Below are positions 61,837-64,000 of a DNA stretch of 64,000 bases, piece after piece. The translations under genes were made by a program, and so were the position numbers. The notes beneath the pieces were generated by a model, which was given only the letters and a program-made list of their open reading frames with translations, ran no database searches and was not told where the DNA came from. Position 1 is the stretch's first letter; each line of letters starts with the position of its first letter. Origin of the DNA: Chelativorans petroleitrophicus (GTDB lineage: Bacteria; Pseudomonadota; Alphaproteobacteria; Rhizobiales; Rhizobiaceae); assembly GCF_025398195.1 (NCBI RefSeq), contig NZ_JAODNV010000004.1, positions 186,001 through 250,000 on the forward strand, read 5' to 3'.

Positions 61837-62292
61837 ATGCTTCGGCAACCGCACACGTCGAGCCGCGAAATCATCGTGGCCAATGCCATCCGCGAGGTGG
61901 TCAGCGAGCTGAGGCTCGTCGATCCGGCGGACTACATCGCGCTCATCCGGCTAGAAAGCATGGCGAGCCTCTCCGACATCGTCATGTCGGCGGCCGAGCT
62001 TTACCTTATGCCCGGCACGCTGAGGTTGGGGCACGGTTCGGAGGCTCACATATCCTGGAACGAACCGCCGCGCATAGTGCTGGACCTCGAACTGCGGCCG
62101 AAGGGCGTGCGGGTCTATCTGAAACTCACGCTGAGCGCCGACGAGGCCAGCGTGGAACTCGGCTACGTGGCCTTCGACAAGCCTTCGGACGATCCCGAAG
62201 CCAATACGCTCTTCCTGCAACAGGCGCTGGAGAATGCCCGCCTTCGCCGGACGCCGCCCTCGCGCGCGGGATGCGACACGCAGACGGGCTGA
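61837..62292 (+). CDS. Hypothetical flagellar-operon protein
   Basis: A 151-residue soluble protein not assigned to a known family. It begins with a helix (REIIVANAIREVVSELRLVDPADYIALIRLESM) and continues with beta-rich sequence (RIVLDLELRPKGVRVYLKLTL, EASVELGYVAFDK). It has no signal peptide or membrane segment. It starts two bases after flhB and is followed by flhA, so it is part of the export gene transcript. Confidence 0.75.
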   Translation: MLRQPHTSSREIIVANAIREVVSELRLVDPADYIALIRLESMASLSDIVMSAAELYLMPGTLRLGHGSEAHISWNEPPRIVLDLELRPKGVRVYLKLTLSADEASVELGYVAFDKPSDDPEANTLFLQQALENARLRRTPPSRAGCDTQTG

Positions 62293-62385
62293 CGGTAACT
62301 GTTCAGCGCTTCGTCGCCGGAGAGCTGCCGGCGATCCCACCTTCGCGCAAGCTTCGCCGCCTATCCTGAGTGAAAGGGGGCGCGA

Positions 62386-64000
62386 ATGGCACTCAGCGAG
62401 AGCATCGGCATCGAACAGCGCAAGCACAGCCGCGACATCGGCTTTGCCGTCGGCATTGTCATCATCCTGACGGTCCTGTTCCTGCCGATCCCGGCCTTCC
62501 TCATCGATGTGGGGCTTGCCTTCTCGATTGCCTTCTCGGTCCTCATCCTGATGGTCGCGCTGTGGATCCAGCGGCCCTTGGACTTCTCCTCCTTTCCAAC
62601 GGTCCTGCTCATCGTCACGATGCTGCGGCTGTCGCTCAACATCGCGACAACGCGCATGATTCTCTCGGAAGGGTATGAGGGGGTAAATGCCGCGGGCTAC
62701 GTCATCGGCGGCTTCTCCCGATTGGTGATGAGCGGCGATTTCGTGATCGGCCTCATCGTCTTCCTCATCCTGATCGTGGTGAACTTCGTCGTCATCACCA
62801 AGGGTGCGACCCGCATCGCGGAGGTCGGCGCGCGCTTCACGCTGGACGCCATTCCCGGCAAGCAGATGTCCATCGACGCCGACCTTTCCGCGGGCATCAT
62901 CGACGAGAAGGAGGCCCAGCGCAGGCGGCGGGAGCTCGAAGAGGAGAGCGCCTTCTTCGGCGCCATGGACGGCGCCTCGAAATTCGTACGCGGTGATGCC
63001 ATCGCCGGCCTTATAATCACGGCGATCAACATCATCGGCGGGATCGCCATCGGCTATGCGCGCCACGGCATGAGCCTGGCAGAGGCGTCCGATGTCTTCG
63101 TGAAGCTTTCGGTCGGCGACGGTCTGGTGACGCAGATTCCAGCGCTGATTGTCTCGCTCGCGGCGGGCCTGCTCGTCTCCAAGGGCGGCACGCGCGGGTC
63201 GGCCGATCAGGCCGTCTTCGGCCAGCTGGGCGCCTATCCGCGCGCCCTCTTCGTTGCCGGTATGCTTCTCGGCGTGCTAGGGCTGGTTCCGGGCCTTCCT
63301 GCTCTTCCCTTCCTCGCGCTTGCGGGCACGATGGCAGGTCTCAGCTACATTCTTCCGCGCCAGCGGCGCCAGCAGGAGGAAGCCGCCGCCGAGGCGGAGC
63401 GCCAAAGGCAGCGCGAGGCAGCGGAAGAGGAACAGGAGTCGGTCAAGGCATCGCTGAAGACCGCCGAGATCGAACTGCTTGTGGGTAAGCAGCTCTCCAC
63501 GCGGCTCATCGCGTCGCATCGCGAGCTTGCCTTCCGCATGAACAAGATGCGCAAGAAGTTCGCGGCCCAGTACGGCTTCGTGGTGCCGGAGGTGCGGCTG
63601 GCGGACGATTTCTCGATACCGCCCAAGAGCTATCGCATCCGCATCCACGGCGCGGTCGTGGCCGAATATCAGCTCCGCGTCGGGGAACTGATGGTGCTGC
63701 TCGGAAGCAAGCCGCTGCCGAACCTGCCCGGCGAGGAGGTGAAGGAGCCCGCCTTCGGCATGCGCGCCTATTCCGTCTCCGAAATGTTTGCGGAGGAACT
63801 GAAGAACAGCGGCTACGCCTATGCCGACAACATGGCGGTGCTGCTGACGCACCTTTCCGAAGTCATCCGCAACAACCTGCCGCAGCTTCTGTCCTACAAG
63901 GACATGAAGGCGCTGATTGACCGGCTCGACCCCGAATACCGCAAGCTGGCCGACGAGATATGCTCCGCGCACATCACCTATCCGGGCCTACAGGCCGTGC
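62386..64000 (+). CDS. flhA: Flagellar export gate protein FlhA (partial, C-terminus outside window)
   Basis: The first 538 codons are present. ATG 62386 has AAGGGGG upstream. The N-terminal membrane domain has about eight segments and the FHIPEP-like cytoplasmic loop [20 protein letters not shown] and [21 protein letters not shown]; the soluble C-terminal domain begins near residue 340 ([18 protein letters not shown] linker). It is the main subunit of the export gate. The window ends inside it, so truncation is not biological. Confidence 0.95.
   Translation, partial: MALSESIGIEQRKHSRDIGFAVGIVIILTVLFLPIPAFLIDVGLAFSIAFSVLILMVALWIQRPLDFSSFPTVLLIVTMLRLSLNIATTRMILSEGYEGVNAAGYVIGGFSRLVMSGDFVIGLIVFLILIVVNFVVITKGATRIAEVGARFTLDAIPGKQMSIDADLSAGIIDEKEAQRRRRELEEESAFFGAMDGASKFVRGDAIAGLIITAINIIGGIAIGYARHGMSLAEASDVFVKLSVGDGLVTQIPALIVSLAAGLLVSKGGTRGSADQAVFGQLGAYPRALFVAGMLLGVLGLVPGLPALPFLALAGTMAGLSYILPRQRRQQEEAAAEAERQRQREAAEEEQESVKASLKTAEIELLVGKQLSTRLIASHRELAFRMNKMRKKFAAQYGFVVPEVRLADDFSIPPKSYRIRIHGAVVAEYQLRVGELMVLLGSKPLPNLPGEEVKEPAFGMRAYSVSEMFAEELKNSGYAYADNMAVLLTHLSEVIRNNLPQLLSYKDMKALIDRLDPEYRKLADEICSAHITYPGLQAV

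Noticed and set aside
62314-62334. Seven-base inverted repeat (TCGCCGG/CCGGCGA) before flhA
   Set aside because: Short, GC-only stem with no T-run and no clear relation to the start region; could easily occur by chance in this GC-rich DNA.
1-64000. CRISPR arrays, insertion sequences, prophage or tRNA genes
   Set aside because: No regularly spaced repeats, transposase-like motifs, phage genes or cloverleaf-like sequences were recognised by eye.

Overview
This GC-rich window reads as chromosome of an alphaproteobacterium of the order Hyphomicrobiales (Rhizobiales), probably a Phyllobacteriaceae-like genus. The clues are the flagellar gene set (FtcR/Rem-type regulator, FlaF, FlbT, MotC, MotE and DUF1217 together), the CpaB-to-TadC pilus locus, the cysG-DUF2849-cysI-cysH-DUF934 sulfur operon, a Zur/ZnuABC locus and a CUT2 sugar transporter under a ROK regulator. 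No insertion sequences, phage genes, CRISPR arrays, rRNA or tRNA genes were seen. Both window ends cut a gene.

Layout. (1) 1-2.3 kb: an Ldh-family dehydrogenase (cut by the left edge) and an SDR dehydrogenase, divergent from a GntR/FCD regulator with two winged-helix domains, with a palindromic operator between them. (2) 2.3-7.0 kb: acyltransferase 3, class A penicillin-binding protein, a second SDR and a Host_attach protein. (3) 7.3-12.0 kb: a tightly packed assimilatory sulfate/siroheme operon whose CysH is of the APS-reductase type. (4) 12.2-13.1 kb: rpsU with a TTG start, a small unknown ORF and an AT-richer gap with paired palindromes. (5) 13.1-21.0 kb: Tad/Cpa pilus machinery cpaB-C-D-E-F-tadB-tadC, without a pilin or prepilin peptidase gene. 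(6) 21.0-24.2 kb: zur-znuB-znuC divergent from znuA, with two Zur-box-like sites between. (7) 24.3-28.4 kb: ribokinase-like kinase, short RNase D, M20 dipeptidase and an orphan BMP-family binding protein with a clear terminator. (8) 28.5-29.1 kb: decayed remains of an outer-membrane beta-barrel gene. (9) 29.2-34.1 kb: ROK regulator, CUT2 sugar ABC transporter and an SDR, probably one sugar uptake/oxidation operon. (10) 34.1-64.0 kb: the flagellar regulon.

The flagellar block has a long minus-strand part and a plus-strand part that diverge from a 133-bp promoter region at about 57.46 kb. Minus strand: DUF1217-flgF-fliI-orf-flgB-flgC-fliE-flgG-flgA-flgI-motE-flgH-fliL-fliP; then a separate flagellin gene; then fliF-fliH-like-motB-motC-fliK-lytic transglycosylase; then ftcR; then flgE-flgK-flgL-flaF-flbT-flgD-fliQ. 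Plus strand: motA-fliM-fliN-fliG-flhB-orf-flhA (flhA cut by the right edge). Overlapping stop/start codons through most of this region point to translational coupling. FtcR is the likely activator, and FlaF and FlbT are likely to tune flagellin synthesis.

The observations most worth following are a GspC-like bitopic membrane protein encoded inside the flagellar operon, two near-perfect hairpins in the flagellin leader, palindromes in the divergent flagellar promoter, the tandem-winged-helix GntR protein, the paired TTCCGGAA palindromes next to a small unknown gene, and the broken beta-barrel gene. I saw no clearly new multi-gene system.
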